From assembly GCA_936450465.1 (NCBI GenBank), contig OW388298.1, positions 9,015,087 through 9,079,086 on the forward strand: 64,000 bases of DNA, in the 5' to 3' direction. The stretch is from Gibbula magus. Lineage: Eukaryota; Mollusca; Gastropoda; Trochida; Trochidae. The notes beneath the pieces are model-generated. The model saw only the letters and a list, made by a program, of their open reading frames with translations. It ran no database searches and was not told the DNA's origin. The translations under genes were made by a program, and so were the position numbers. The first letter of the stretch is position 1. Each line of letters begins with the position of its first letter. Below are positions 46,385-58,473 of the stretch, one piece after another.

Positions 46385-46470
46385 AGGCCGAGTCCCTTGC
46401 GGGATTCGAACCCACACCCTCAGAGTAAGGCAACTATCACCAGCATGGACCTAACCAGCAGCTTACCACA
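46385..46470 (-). other. tRNA-derived sequence (SINE head or pseudo-tRNA)
   Basis: The minus strand contains GGGTTCGAATCCCGCAAGGG, a perfect B box with a paired T arm, ending in GGACTCGG. The upstream part lacks a convincing A box and anticodon arm. It differs from the SINE head at 61986, so it is a different tRNA-related family or a lone pseudogene. Confidence 0.5.
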
Positions 46471-47879
46471 CACCAAATTGCTGTTTAGCTATGAAATGCT
46501 TATCACATACCATTACAGTTTAATTATAAATCATGGACCGTTTGTAGCTTTCAATCTGAAAGTGATAAGGAAGGGTAAAGATAAATAAGTATAGTGTATA
46601 TTTAAATATGAATGAAAAGATAAACGCACATTAATAACACTACTGGGCAAAGGAAACTACATACAAAATACAGAAAACAAGGTCACATGCGTCTCTGAGC
46701 TAGCAATTTGTGACAATTATAGTTTCTCAAATATATGTGTCAAAAGTCATCAATGTTACTTTATGTTAATTACCAAAAGTAATACACGTTGCATTTAATC
46801 TTTAATTTACATGATTTAGTCGATTTCTGTAAGTTTTCTTCGAAACAAGGTGGAGCTCAACATTTGTTTTCTTTTGCATTCTTTGATTTATTCTTGATAA
46901 GTTTTGAATGTTCTTATTGTAAAAAAATATATTTGCACGCAGGGGCACCTCAGTTGAAATATAGACTTTTGCCATTGTTAAGAATGTACAACCTATATCC
47001 TTTAAACCGACAATGAACTCACAGAAATATACATATAATTACAAAACAGTAACCATCCCTAAAGCTTTAGAAAAATTTTGAGAAATGATAGATTATCTGA
47101 TGTAACATGTACATGGAGAGAACATAAAACAGATTCAAAAAGATAAATTTAATGACAACCTATTCCATCAAAAGCACTTCATTCTATAGTCACACAATGT
47201 TATTCCTATATGTAGAAAAAATGTGATACAATGCAAATTCTGTAGACTCTGACCAATTCCTGATGTATGTTTACAAGCAGGAGGGGCAAAATGTATTAGT
47301 ATATTAAAGTTTGTCGATGTCATCAAATATCATGAAATTGACATTACAGCAGTATGAAATAAACGAAAATGGCAATATTACATTCTATTGATGATCAATT
47401 ATTACTCAAAAAATACTATGTTTTATGCGAGGCCAGACAGATTCAATTTTAGTCACGTTGTCACAACTATGAATAAGTACATTTATACAAATGCAATTTG
47501 ATTTTACCTTGCATCTGGAGGCACAATGAAACTGTGTTTCTGACGTATTTGTCAATCGTGCATTGAAATATCCTGCTTTTGAGTTGCAAATTAGGTGTCA
47601 TTTCTGTTGACTGTTAGTTAACAAATAATGCAAGGATAGTATTTATCTGAAAAGATTGCTTCCCAATGCACTTTACTTGTTTGTTTCAATTATAGAGATA
47701 ACTAGGACTGCCAGGGCAGTACTGACGGTCTTCAGACTGCTGCATTGTAGCCAGAGCAATCTTTGCTTCTTGTCCACGTTTTACATAAGTAATGTCGCCA
47801 AAAGCAGACCAGGCTGTAGAACGATGAAAATGTTGAATTATAAAAATATTTCCCCTCCTACGAATATTATAAGCTGTAT
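46471..47879. other. Intergenic, nothing recognised
   Basis: AT-rich DNA. Frames at 46789-47016 and 47656-47913 have no domain, no splice-consistent continuation and no paralogue. Confidence 0.5.
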
Positions 47880-48720
47880 TTATTTGCAGACAACGTTATT
47901 GTGCATCTTTTAAAACAAGTTCCAAGTCTCTAAGTGGATATTTAGAAAAGATACAATGAAAATAGTGAAAAGATGCAAGGTTCCCGCAACCTCCTGCCAA
48001 GGAGCATGCCGCCAAAATCAGACATTCGAAGGGAAAGAAAGGAAATGCATTATAATATAGAAACCACGTGACCTACGATTTCGTCTTGATTTACTTTTTT
48101 TGTCACAAGGACACTAGCTATCGTTTAAACTAAGTTGCAAGTCTCTAGTTGTATTTTGAAAATTTTGCCCATGTTAAAAATTCAAATTTCGAAAAATGAC
48201 AATTTTTCGACATTTCTAGAGACGGTAAATGACTGTACGCAAGGAATGTTATTATTGATTTTTGTACATGACATATGTGTCCTTCTTCCCTGAAAAACTG
48301 ATAAAGTTTGCTTGATAAATAATCGAATTATCTGCCCTTGAAATTTGTGATTTTTCATATTTTCACATTTTCAGACAGTTTTCAACGGGCACTGTGACAA
48401 AAGTATTAGTATTACACATTTGCTTTTCAGTATCGTTTTTAGTTCAATGTATCAGCTACATTCTGTGAAAGTTTCAGCTTTGTAGTACCAGTATGTTCAG
48501 AGAAGAAGATTTTTTAAGATCGGTACAATCGGAGAGGCTGAAAATGCTAAAAAATGCACTAAAATCAAAATGGCGTCTAAGTCACGTGACATACGACTTT
48601 CTCATGATTTACTTTATTGCTCAAAGGATGATTGCGCATCTTTTAGAAAAAGTTGCAAGTCTCTGAGTGCATTATGAAAAAAATTCCCATGTTAAAATTC
48701 GAAATTTAAAGGGGCTGTTG
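47880..48720. repeat. Diverged direct repeats, about 520-bp period
   Basis: The block CACGTGAC.TACGA.TT, TGATTTACTTT, AAGTTGCAAGTCTCT then GCCCATGTTAAAA/TTCCCATGTTAAAA is present at about 48065-48190 and again at 48583-48710. A shorter version (GTGCATCTTTTAAAACAAGTT then CCAAGTCTCTAAGTGG) lies at 47900-47940. There is no coding potential. Confidence 0.65.
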
Positions 48721-48903
48721 CACTAAAACAGAAGCCGCAAGTCAGGATTTTTTGTGATATGTATAGATTTCAGCCCAGAAGCTATCATCCCTGAAAGTTT
48801 CATGGAATTTGCATAAGTAGTTTAGGCTGTACCTTTGACACAAAATTGGTACAAATAATAATAAAAAGTATAATAATAATAAGGAAAATCGGATAATAAC
48901 AAT

Positions 48904-48932
48904 AGGTCTTTCAGACTAAAGTCTGAAGACCT
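48904..48932. other. Perfect-stem hairpin AGGTCTTCAGACT
   Basis: AGGTCTTTCAGACT and AGTCTGAAGACCT pair over 13 bases with one bulged T and a 2-base loop. Such hairpins recur near the ends of marine invertebrate mobile repeats, so it probably marks one; its partner end was not found. Confidence 0.5.
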
Positions 48933-49602
48933 AATAAATATACAGAGTCTGAAGAGCTACAAAGTCAATAGCTCTATTCTATTAAGTTGCCTTCTGTCTG
49001 TATTCACAAAAGATGAGGGTCATCATACAGACAATTTTTTGTGAATTTACAAAGTTTGTGTCTGATTAAACAAACTGTTAAAGTGATTGGGTAATTTTGG
49101 CATTCAAATTTGTTTTGAATTCGCACATGTAGAGTTAAGAAATGTCAGAATACTCTAAAAGATCACTAGGTTGGTCTGTCATTGAATCGTTAGTAGTTCT
49201 GTCACTCTAGAAGAAGTCATTTCAAAGTACAGACAAAAAACACTTTTTGTTTCGTTTCGTTTACTGATATTATATCACATTAGCTATCGCAATAGTATGT
49301 CACAATCGACTTTTGCTATTGCAATAGTTAATCACAATAGACAATCACTACGCAATAGTTCCTTGTCGATCAATAGTTCCCCCTATTACCTACTTTTGCT
49401 CTCTTTTGAAGTTCTAACAAGCCAGCATTCTCTTTTCTAATTATTTCTGTGTAATTAATTGTGTACAATGACGCAGGGTGGACAGGGCAGTGGTTGTTAG
49501 AAATTAAATATTCGGCTTTCTTCAAATATAAAAAAAGTTAGGAAAACAGTGTCTTAGCGATGAAATTTTTGCCTGGCATATACAAATATGTATCGTCGTC
49601 TG

Positions 49603-49620
49603 TATTATTATTATTATTAG

Positions 49621-49651
<31 letters not shown>
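49603..49651. repeat. (ATT)n microsatellite
   Basis: An interrupted run of ATT triplets ending 15 bp before the splice acceptor of the exon at 49667. Confidence 0.95.
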
Positions 49652-49653
<2 letters not shown>

Positions 49654-49666
49654 ACCTTATTTGTAG

Positions 49667-51035
49667 TTTCATCCAAGTTCATCACCAGTAGATCATTCAC
49701 GAGAACAGACCAACTGCAAACTGGCGGATCCCATTTGGAGTTCTACTTCCGAGGTTGTAGAGACATCTCGGTGAGACTCTACTGTGGTAAGGATCGGTTC
49801 GACGTTCAGATAAGGGGCTACGAAAATACAGTTGCCTTCATAAGGAACAGTTTCACAAAGAAGCGTTTTGTCTCGAGAAATGCTATTTCTACAAAAGGCT
49901 GTCAGAAGTTTCAGCGCTATTGGATAAGTTGGCAAGATGGTGTTGTTGGAAGTGGAAAGGGAAATGTTGGTGAACACATTGACTTGAAATACGATGCACG
50001 GAATCCAGATCTGAAGTGTAATGGGCTTGTCAACGTCATGGACTATTCCCATGACTCAACTTACTGCATAGGTGAATGTACCAGTGACTTTCATTTATTT
50101 GTATCTTAATTTACAAATTCAAGGTGAAACTGCATTAGATCACTAGCTCACCTAAAATCAGAATTTGATATTGAAATCATACAAGTACGCAAAACATTCA
50201 AAGCTTTTTGGTTTTAATGCCTTCGTCAACAACGCTCTACCATTTAACACCAGATGCATTTCTCTTCACTCATGTATGTACATTGACATCCTTGTAACAA
50301 TGTATGTCGGCTATCATTGTTTACTTCCAATGAAAGGTAGGTGCTAGCAAGAGTGAATGGTACATAGCAAAAGCCAAAACTCAAGTTAGTCCCCATCACT
50401 GGCTAATTGAGGCATGTACGAGTTATGACTCGTGAGGGAAGTCTGGGAAGATGTGCCTTGAATGACATCTGAGGGGATAGTTTGTTCAGAAGGATGTCAA
50501 CTTCAATACCTTTCTAATACGCATCAGTTTAAATTAAACCGAGATAGCCGGGTGGTTAAGGGGAATCGGAAAGTTAATAATGACGATGGGTGCCTTGCTT
50601 TATCTGTACTGACTGTACTACAGAAGGGTAACAATCCTGCAATTGAATCGCCAGTAAGAAATATTAGATCAGATCTAGAAGAATGGCAATTTAAATGTGT
50701 CATTTTTCTATTACATGTCAACACAATCACAAACTAAACGAAGCATGATGATAACAGTTTACCAACTTCATATTTCAGACAGTAGGAAAATGGACAGCAG
50801 CCATTTTACAAAGATACCCTGGGAACCAACTTCCAACACAAGAGTGCCCAGAGGACGAGAAAGAGAGTTCAGAGTGTTGACTGGGATATCATCTCGAGTT
50901 GTCTGTGCTTCTTTCTGCCTGATGACCTGTCCTTGTCATGCTGTGGTGTATTCTCTGATTGAAGGTCACTGTTCTCTGTTGGGCAATGTGCCTGGCAAAG
51001 CAATCAATGGACCAGATGTCTATATCATGTATTAA
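49667..51035 (+). CDS. PF12248-type domain plus PAN-like protein, last two exons
   Basis: Two exons join in phase: 49667-50071 (acceptor TTATTTGTAG, donor after GCATAG with GTGAAT) and 50779-51035 (acceptor ATATTTCAG, stop TAA). Exon 1 codes for a domain like the farnesoic-acid-O-methyltransferase-like family (PF12248): SHLEFYFRGCRDISVRL, QIRGYENTVAFIR and the diagnostic RYWISWQDGVVGSGKG. Exon 2 codes for a PAN/Apple-like module with C-x3-C-x3-C-x-C and a later Cys (CASFCLMTCPC, GHCSLLG). Despite the family name, such domains have no shown enzymatic role in most animals. An upstream exon with the start codon and probable signal peptide must exist (exon 1 begins in phase 1) but was not identified. 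A poly(A) signal AATAAA is at 51081-51086, 46 bases after the stop. Confidence 0.75.
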
Positions 51036-51080
51036 ATTATAAATAGCAAAACATTAGTGCACCAAGTATCTAAATTATAT

Positions 51081-51086
51081 AATAAA
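51081..51086 (+). promoter_or_regulatory. Polyadenylation signal AATAAA
   Basis: Canonical hexamer shortly after the stop codon of the two-exon gene. Confidence 0.6.
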
Positions 51087-51089
51087 GAA

Positions 51090-52306
51090 ACCTAATCACC
51101 AACCTTTGAATATTGGAGATTTCTATGTCATGTCATGAAGTTATGAACTGTAAATAATAAGTATTTTGTTCACCTAATATATAAACTCAAATGATATATA
51201 AATTATTGTACATTTCTTAACACTGCATCACATATAAAGAAAGCTCTGTGGTTTCTCCAATAACACTTACAATTATCTGTAACATCTGATAGCTTGTTAA
51301 ATACCAAACCACTCACTCGTTTCATAAATATGTTATTGAATAAAACAAGGTTTAGTTTTCTCTAAATATCCTCCATGGAGTAATGTTCAGTATCACTTGC
51401 TTGCATTTGTATTTACACCAAAACGTTGCATCTCACTGCAATAAAAATTTGAAAATCCATAGAACTTGTGTGTCATCATCTTACGATTAACCATCAAAGA
51501 AGTTATATGACACTAGTTTGAAAATAGCAAAATCTGAATATAAGCAATTAAACGATAGTGTAAAAAGCATGAATATCTGGACATCAGTTTCTTTATTGTG
51601 GAGATACATCCCGTTTCAGAGTATATTAACACTCCTTCATCACATTCCACCTGATAAAAGAGTGAGCATATACTCCGAAACATGTCTATGTACACAATAT
51701 TGTAACATGACTTCAATGTGTCCTTGATTCTGATTGGCTTGGGCGACTCATTGGGAACTGACACATAATGTTTACTAGATTATTTTTCTGTTTCTCTTGA
51801 TACCTGTGTCTAGGTCAAATTTGCAAATGACGTCTTATTTTATGTCACTTTGATTGTTCAATGCTTGTGGATGTGTTTTATGACGGGAGGTATTAATATT
51901 TTCAAAATATAATTTATACAAACAACATAATATATCTATGGATTTTATAAGAATATAGTATAAGAAATAGAAGACTCATTGTCGTGCCTTACCTTAGCAT
52001 AAAACATAGCAGGGGGACTAAAACACTTATGACCCTTCGTATTTTTGCTCCCTGTTATTTGTATTCAACGATAAAGCACTTCAACTCGTCTCCTATTTCT
52101 TAAATAACAAGTGCAAATGTTGCATAATGCTACTTACATTCACATGAAACAATTACATTTCTGATAAGATCATAGCATGTTTAACACAGAGTGCTTAATT
52201 ACGTACAGCATCTTTATTTCTGGAAGATAAAACTGAAATAAAGGCAGTAGAATGTATTATAAAAGGCAAAGATTTGGAATATTATAAGAATAATAAACGT
52301 GTTGCA
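51090..52306. other. Intergenic, imperfect palindrome at 51600
   Basis: CCCGTTTCAGAGTATATTAAC at 51611 and its inverse GCATATACTCCGAAACATG near 51667 flank a TTCATCACATTCCACCTGAT centre. This is similar in style to the 36711 motif (CTGAT..AAG ... CGAAACATG) and may be a retroelement tail. No gene was seen. Confidence 0.4.
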
Positions 52307-52420
52307 AGGAATTACGGCTTATCTGTCCCGAGTTAATTATTGTGATAAACTCCGAGCTTTAGCGAGGAGTTTGACATAATGATTCACGAGGGGCAGATAA
52401 TTCGTAATTCCGAGCACCGA
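52307..52420. other. Imperfect 50-bp-arm palindrome
   Basis: The left arm GGAATTACGGCTTATCTG / TCCCGAGTTAATTATTGTG / ATAAACTCCGAGC pairs with the right arm GCGAGGAGTTTG / ATAATGATTCACGAGG / GGCAGATAATTCGTAATTCC around a short CTTTA centre. The style is the same as the foldback inside the 16898 MITE. Confidence 0.7.
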
Positions 52421-52426
52421 GTTAGT

Positions 52427-53101
52427 CATTCTTTTTCTTACCCAGGATCAATTTAATGCATAAACATCGAATTCACGATCTTTGATAAGACTGCAAAATA
52501 CGAATTGTACTCATACGCCATTCATAAACTGTCTCACACCTTCAAGATGCGCACATTTAAATAGTTTACAACTTGCGCTCAAGTAACTGTTGAATTTTAT
52601 TCCCAAAATGGTTTACTGACATAGTAAACAACTCATTTATATCGTAAACAATGTCGCCGAATGAGAGATAATTTGTGAAAACGTGAACTGATAATCGCTC
52701 TGTTGGAATGCAAGATAGGAGTGTTATTACGTCACCAAATGACCTCGTGGTTAATGACGTCACAAAGCAATGACGTCACGGCAGTGCAGTCGGCGATTCT
52801 TGCATGCTGCTTCGCCTTGCAAGTTTAGTTCTGTAAATACGGTCTCGGAAACTTCGGTTGAACACAATTTTATATTTAATATGTTTTACTGACGTATGAC
52901 TTCAATTGGGTAGGCTCGAAATTGTTCAATAATGTGATTTAGCTTTAACAGGAGTGCTAAGCAATTCATGAATGAGCGCGAAGTAGTTCCGTCAACCCAT
53001 CAAAACGCAAGTTATATTTAGAAAAACTGTAATTCCCGTGACCATTATGAAAGCTTTAATACCCGGCATATCTGTGCCCGCTTGGGTAAGAAAAACAATT
53101 C
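52427..53101. mobile_element. Putative MITE with TTTTTCTTACCC termini
   Basis: CATTCTTTTTCTTACCCAGG near 52428 is inverted as CTTGGGTAAGAAAAACAATTC near 53080. The interior has two TGACGTCA palindromes (52755, 52771) and a TTACGTCAC. The foldback at 52307-52420 lies just outside, and its GGGCAGAT motif resembles a CGGGCACAGAT motif inside the right end, so the true element may be larger. No coding capacity. Confidence 0.5.
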
Positions 53102-54117
53102 TCAACCTATTCGATTGTATGTATTTTCAAGTATAAATTCATCTTGGAAATCATGACCATCATGGATAACGGTGTTAGCATCTACACAGAAAGGTTGCAC
53201 TCTTGTAATGAAGATTTGGTAAATCCATAGAAGTCGTTTCTCCTTCACAGTTACAGCTGATGGAGAATTGCTTGTAAAGTCCAATGTAATATTTAACATT
53301 TCAATAACATCGTCCAAACAGCACTTCTATCAGAATCAGAAAACATAATTTTGCTGCAACCCACACACATTGTGATATTAATTATGTATTGCTTAATATT
53401 TGAATATTTGTGACAAACTAGTCCACATGTGTAATACTAATAACTGTATACATAGCCAACCTACATTCATACCTTGAATGTGATGCTGTGACAATATTTG
53501 GATAAATGTATTGCATTAAACGCTAACAACATTAATACATTACCCAAATAACTATTGTTTCTGTGTCGCACCTACACAAAAACATTAGGTTTCAGAGGAC
53601 AAAAACAAAAATGTTGCTCCCAAGGTGACTTTCACACAACAAAAATATTTTATCAAGCAAAATATGGAAGCAACTGGTTCTTAAAATGTCATCCCCTTTT
53701 CAACATTTTTTGACAAAGAGTGATAAAAAGGTTATAATCATACGATTTTAAAATTATTCCAAGATCTTTATGAGTTCGATTTGGTAAGCTCACACATCTC
53801 TGTGATTAGGTGCCTTTACAGGCCAGATATCGTCAGTAAGCAACTTTGTTAATTTTTTTCTTTCTTCAAACAATCTGACTTCGAAGGTTCATACAGCTTT
53901 TAGGAGTGACGTTTTGTTAAAAGTAAGCTACGACATGTTCATCAGGTCACTTGAAAGACTGGAATTACTCATATTACAATAACCATCACTGACTTTAAAT
54001 TTTCAGTATAACATTACTTCTTCCAGAACACCACTATAACATAATTTTATGAATGCAAATATCACAAATTGTGAAACGTTATGTGAATGAAATTTGCTTT
54101 TGCTAAACTGGTAGATA
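53102..54117. other. Intergenic, nothing recognised
   Basis: AT-rich sequence without supportable features. Confidence 0.5.
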
Positions 54118-54708
54118 ATGCTTCTGTCATATCACACAATTGATTTTCTATTTTCTTATCAGACAACTTTTACGGGTGAAACATTCTACGGTTCGACAGT
54201 ATCTTCTTCTAAGAACCCCTTTAGAATAAACTTTTCTTTCCTCAGAACAATTAATGTCGAAGAAGTATCCATCACTTTACACTTTTTTCTCTTACTTTAT
54301 TTTGTTAAATTAGTTATAGTTATTTGCAAGTTTCTGAAATGTATATATTTCCTTGGCCTTTTTCCTGTGGACATTCTTATGTTTGAAGATTGCTGTTTGA
54401 GATTATTTTTTAAGTTGAAAAAACATGTTATTTCTCATTTGAAACCTGAAGAGGAGAATTCAGAGTGTGTGTAAAATTTCACCCATTTGGTTGGTCACAG
54501 AGATTTACTGGCGGAAACTCTTATTAAGAGATACCATCTAATAGGTGATTTATCTCTTGAAATTATTTCTTTCGCAGGCATTTGTCTATTGATAAAATAT
54601 TTACACTCATCGATGAATGATGTATTGCCAAAGAAAGAAATCATTGGAAAAGAAAATGAATGGTCGAGAAAAATTACGGCCATCTTTAAAGAACAGAATG
54701 ATAAATAG
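54118..54708 (+). pseudogene. Unassigned frame with one internal stop
   Basis: One frame is open from 54118 to 54708 apart from a single TAA at 54472-54474. The first part is hydrophobic (HFFLLLYFVKLVIVICKFL), the second charged (KKEIIGKENEWSRKI). I recognise no family and find no paralogue in the window. It lies just upstream of copy 3 and may be a chance frame in AT-rich DNA or the relic of a membrane protein. Confidence 0.2.
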
Positions 54709-54775
54709 AGTGTTTTTCTCATTATTAATAGAATTAACAGGAAAAACATATTTTCACAAAAGGACAGTACCACTG

Positions 54776-54968
54776 AGATAAGAATCCTGACAAAGAATAG
54801 CCTCAACAAAGTGTATTGTATGGTTTATTATTGGGCAAAGACTGGCTGTGCACACAGTATACTGAAGACATTTACAGACAACTTCTCAACACTCTTTTGT
54901 ATAATTTGCCATCATACTGGGGACATTTATACAGAAAGTTTGTTATTTAGTTAAGTTTATTCTTAAAT
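54776..54968 (+). promoter_or_regulatory. 5' flank of copy 3
   Basis: The first 125 bp are shared with the orphan segment at 28205-28345, which argues that this block travels with the gene and is part of its promoter or 5' UTR. No TATA box or initiator was assigned. Confidence 0.4.
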
Positions 54969-56418
54969 ATGAGTATGAACTTTCTAATTCATATGTTACT
55001 GTCAATATTGGTTGAAGTGAAAAATTTTCTGTGGAAGGGGGATAACTCTGTTTCATGGTCCCCCTACTCTCCTGCCTTTGAGGTAAGAAGTAGACTAGAA
55101 TGTGTGGTGAAATGCAGTACTGGACCTTGGGACCTGGCAGCTCTAGCTGAACACTCCAACACTCCAATCTTGTGCATGTGTGTGGATTCATCAAAGACTA
55201 CACAAGGTCAACATGGGGACAGTGCTCAGACATCAAGAACCTCAGGTGCAAATGGTCGAAATGTTCAGACATTTAGGCGAATACATATGAAAGGCAAAAT
55301 CTCAAGCTTGAATGGAAAAGATGACAAGTCAACCTTCGGTAAAGGAAAAAAGAAAAAAGACAGAAAAGTGTAAGATCACAAGGTAATTACACTGCACATA
55401 GTTTTAAGAACAGGAAGATTCCACACTTGGTGAGGAAAATGGTTTTGTCACACATGAAAATAAGGAAAGCAACACCAAAATCAGTTTATAAAAAACAAAT
55501 GACAAGACCAAAAATTAAAACATCAGCACTGACTAAGTTTGAGCTTGCAAGTCAATTGTTTAAAGGACGTGCACAAGCATGTCAGAACAACGACAGTATG
55601 TTGCCTTTCTCTGTTGACAAACAATTGTTCCAACTCCACGTTAAAACTGATATGAAGTACTTGCTCAACGTGTTGCTGTCCTCAAAGAGAAAGTTCCGGA
55701 AGATAAAGACCACTGTCCCAGGAACGTCCTGCACCCACGTCGCCATCATTCAACACACAATCTACTTCTGTGCGAGCCCTCACGAGATAGCAGCCATGTG
55801 TATGGGCAAGACAGAGTCATCCAAGACAGTCCTGATAGAAAAGAACCACAAGATTATAGACTTGTACGCTGATCCTGCAAGAGGAATTCTGATCTATTTC
55901 ACGGAGTACCAATCATTTCTCACGGTTAATCCCTACATCCTGAAGACCAAACGAAAACACAAGGTTTCGTTGATGAATGTCTATCTGACGGCACTTGATG
56001 TGCAGTAGGGAAACATTTACTGGCTCCAAAATAACAACAATAACATCTACACCATGCCCTATATCTGGCGCAATAGATTTACCCAGTCCACTGTGGTCAA
56101 CACCACCTTTCAGTTCAACGTCCACTTCGAAGTGTGTCCAGTGCTTGGCCTGATCGTCTGGTGTGACTTTGAGAGAAAGGGTTTTGAGACTCGACTTATT
56201 CCTTCAACAGGTCCAGCTCTGTCATCCGATTAGTCAAGTTGCCCCATTACATGCAATGCCATAAAATAGTTTGCTTCAAAGATCATATTTACGTTGATGA
56301 CGAGACAAGTCTTGTAAAGTTTGACAAGGATCTTGTGCCTCACCGCGAGAGAATACATAAAACTGCTGATTTCCAGAACAGTCGTGGCAAATGGTTTGGA
56401 GTATATGTGCATGATTGA
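54969..56418 (+). pseudogene. PAN-propeller secreted protein, copy 3, pseudogene
   Basis: The N-terminal part is readable from ATG 54969: signal peptide, ECVVKC and ILCMC Cys pairs, then a lysine-rich linker stopping at 55371-55373. The domain continues in another frame from about 55427 (MLPFSVDKQLFQLHV, VPGTSCTHVAI, IYFCASPHEIAAMCMG, ILIYF). There is an in-frame TAG at 56006-56008, in the motif before GNIYWLQ, and a further frameshift near 56195, after which CHKIVCFKDHIYVDD and KWFGVYVHD are read to TGA at 56416-56418. The terminal conserved Cys of the W-C motif is Phe here. Two shifts, a stop and a lost Cys make this non-functional. It has a longer linker insert (TSRTSGANGRN) than copies 2 and 4. 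Confidence 0.88.
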
Positions 56419-57099
56419 TACATGCAGGACAGATACGGTTAGTTCAACGGCCATGAACATCCACAACAGGACATATTCATCCACGTACTTGCACAATGTT
56501 GTGATATACAGCAAATCTTTTGACAATCACAAAACTGTAATCTACAAATCTATAATCAAACGTTTATCAGATGAAGCTCTAATATGTATGGCTAAATTTC
56601 TCACCTACATATTGTTTGTCATGTCTTACTGTAACCTACCAGAAAAACTTTAACCAAATTCAATGTTCTATCAACAGTTAATAACTCAGCAGCAAAAGAA
56701 ACTTTAGCTACAACAAGCTACATGTACGATATGTTAATCAAAGAGTGATAAACGACTGAAACATATTTTTACATCATTTTCCTAGAAGCAAACTGTAACT
56801 AATCGTCATTTTAAAATCCAGTGAGATTGAACTGTGCCCGTTTTGCTTATGCTTGTTATGATGTCTTATAGTAACGATGCATCCAAGTTCTGGTTGTGTT
56901 GACAACATCTCTTATAAACTTTTTTCGAACCTTATGTGTGTTTGAAAATTAGTTTAATAATTCCCTGCAGTACCAAACCCTGAAATTATGGATACAACTT
57001 TACGAAATAAATATGCTTTATTCCGTTGCAGTATTTTGTCTTTGTGTTTCTGTTGAAAATTAGGAATAGTTTCTTCAGTCCTATAGTGTACAATGTTAT
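56419..57099. other. Intergenic, nothing recognised
   Basis: AT-rich; an AATAAA lies at 57006-57011, about 590 bp after copy 3. No other feature is supported. Confidence 0.4.
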
Positions 57100-58473
57100 A
57101 GCGTCACTCATTTGGGAATACCATTCATGCCATTTAACATAATAAAACGAGTTGCTTCATAAATAGTTACAATATTTCAGAACAATACATAACAGAACAA
57201 TACCCATCAATCTAAAACTTACAGGCAACGTTGGTTTTATAACAAACCCACAGGCCATGCTGTATTCGCACAATCAGTTATGTAATGGAAATAAAAATAT
57301 CAATACCAAAAACGTTTTACTCATCACAACTAGTAAGAAGTTTATTATCCTGAAACCTGTTATGACATATCAACTATTTCATATGTATAATTATAAGAAC
57401 AGATATCCTGCTCATAAAATAGTTTGGATTTTAAAGCAGATTTACTATTCTAAAGGATCACGTATAACCATAATTAAAGGATCCTATTCAATTTTACTTA
57501 GTGTCATTAATTACTGTCTATGTTAGACAAAAAAGCAATTTAACATTTTCTTCCTTAAACGATCAACAAAAAAATAGAAACTGTCAGAACCCCAAAATAA
57601 GTTGTTGCTTTTTTATTTTGACTTTTCTAAGATCATCTCGAGTAGGAAATTGATAGCATCTTCGATTTTAAGATTGCTCTTGTGGTTGATTTCTTGAAAA
57701 CAGTGATAGCTGGAGGAATTGTCTTTCGAATCTTAAACCTTATTGAACTTTCATTCTCATCATCATCAATATAACAAAAAAGAAATAATCAACGTATTCA
57801 AAATATCTCTTACTACGATTACCTCGACCATGTACTACAGAAAAATCATCTTTAGAGATAGTATCTTTCCAGTTGAATATTTCTCTTTACACAACTTTTA
57901 TTAAGAAAACAATCATTAAAGTTGTCTTTGAATAGCATACGACTTGGAAACAGATCGTAGAAAGAGATATGTAAACAGTGATAGGTACGGAAAGATGGAT
58001 TATGTATGGGACATTTTCCACAAAAACCGAAGCCATTCTCTCTCAATGCTCTATTGAACAACATGCAAGAATATCAAAAGCTTCACTTAGACATTGAAAG
58101 AAAAGTTTCAACAAAGTACAATGGTATACTCCTACAACTGTGCAAAGAGTACTTGGAGAAGAAATTAAGGCACCATACAACGTACTAAAAGAACCTTTAC
58201 AGTGTACATCTAATGTATGGTTTTCCCATTTACACCGGAGGAGCCCAAATGACCTCAATACTTGGTGGTAAAGAGAGTTGAACATATTTACAAAGGATTT
58301 TGAGGACCTTTAAAGAAATCATTGGGAAATCATTTAAATTATAAGAATTATATAGAAGGAAGAATATTTGACGCGGTTACAAAAACTTTAAAATTGTGTA
58401 AATCTAAACCAGTTTTGTGTATGGATTTTAACATATTTAGTATTTTTATCATTTATTGCAAACAGAATAGAAG
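57100..58473 (+). promoter_or_regulatory. 5' flank of copy 4, duplicate of 38981-39944
   Basis: It aligns with the flank of copy 2 from GTCACTCATTTGGGAATACC to the AACAGAATAGAA before the start codon, with several indels that make it about 400 bp longer. The SFNKVQWYTPTTVQRVLGEE-coding stretch (58105-58190) is retained. Confidence 0.5.
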
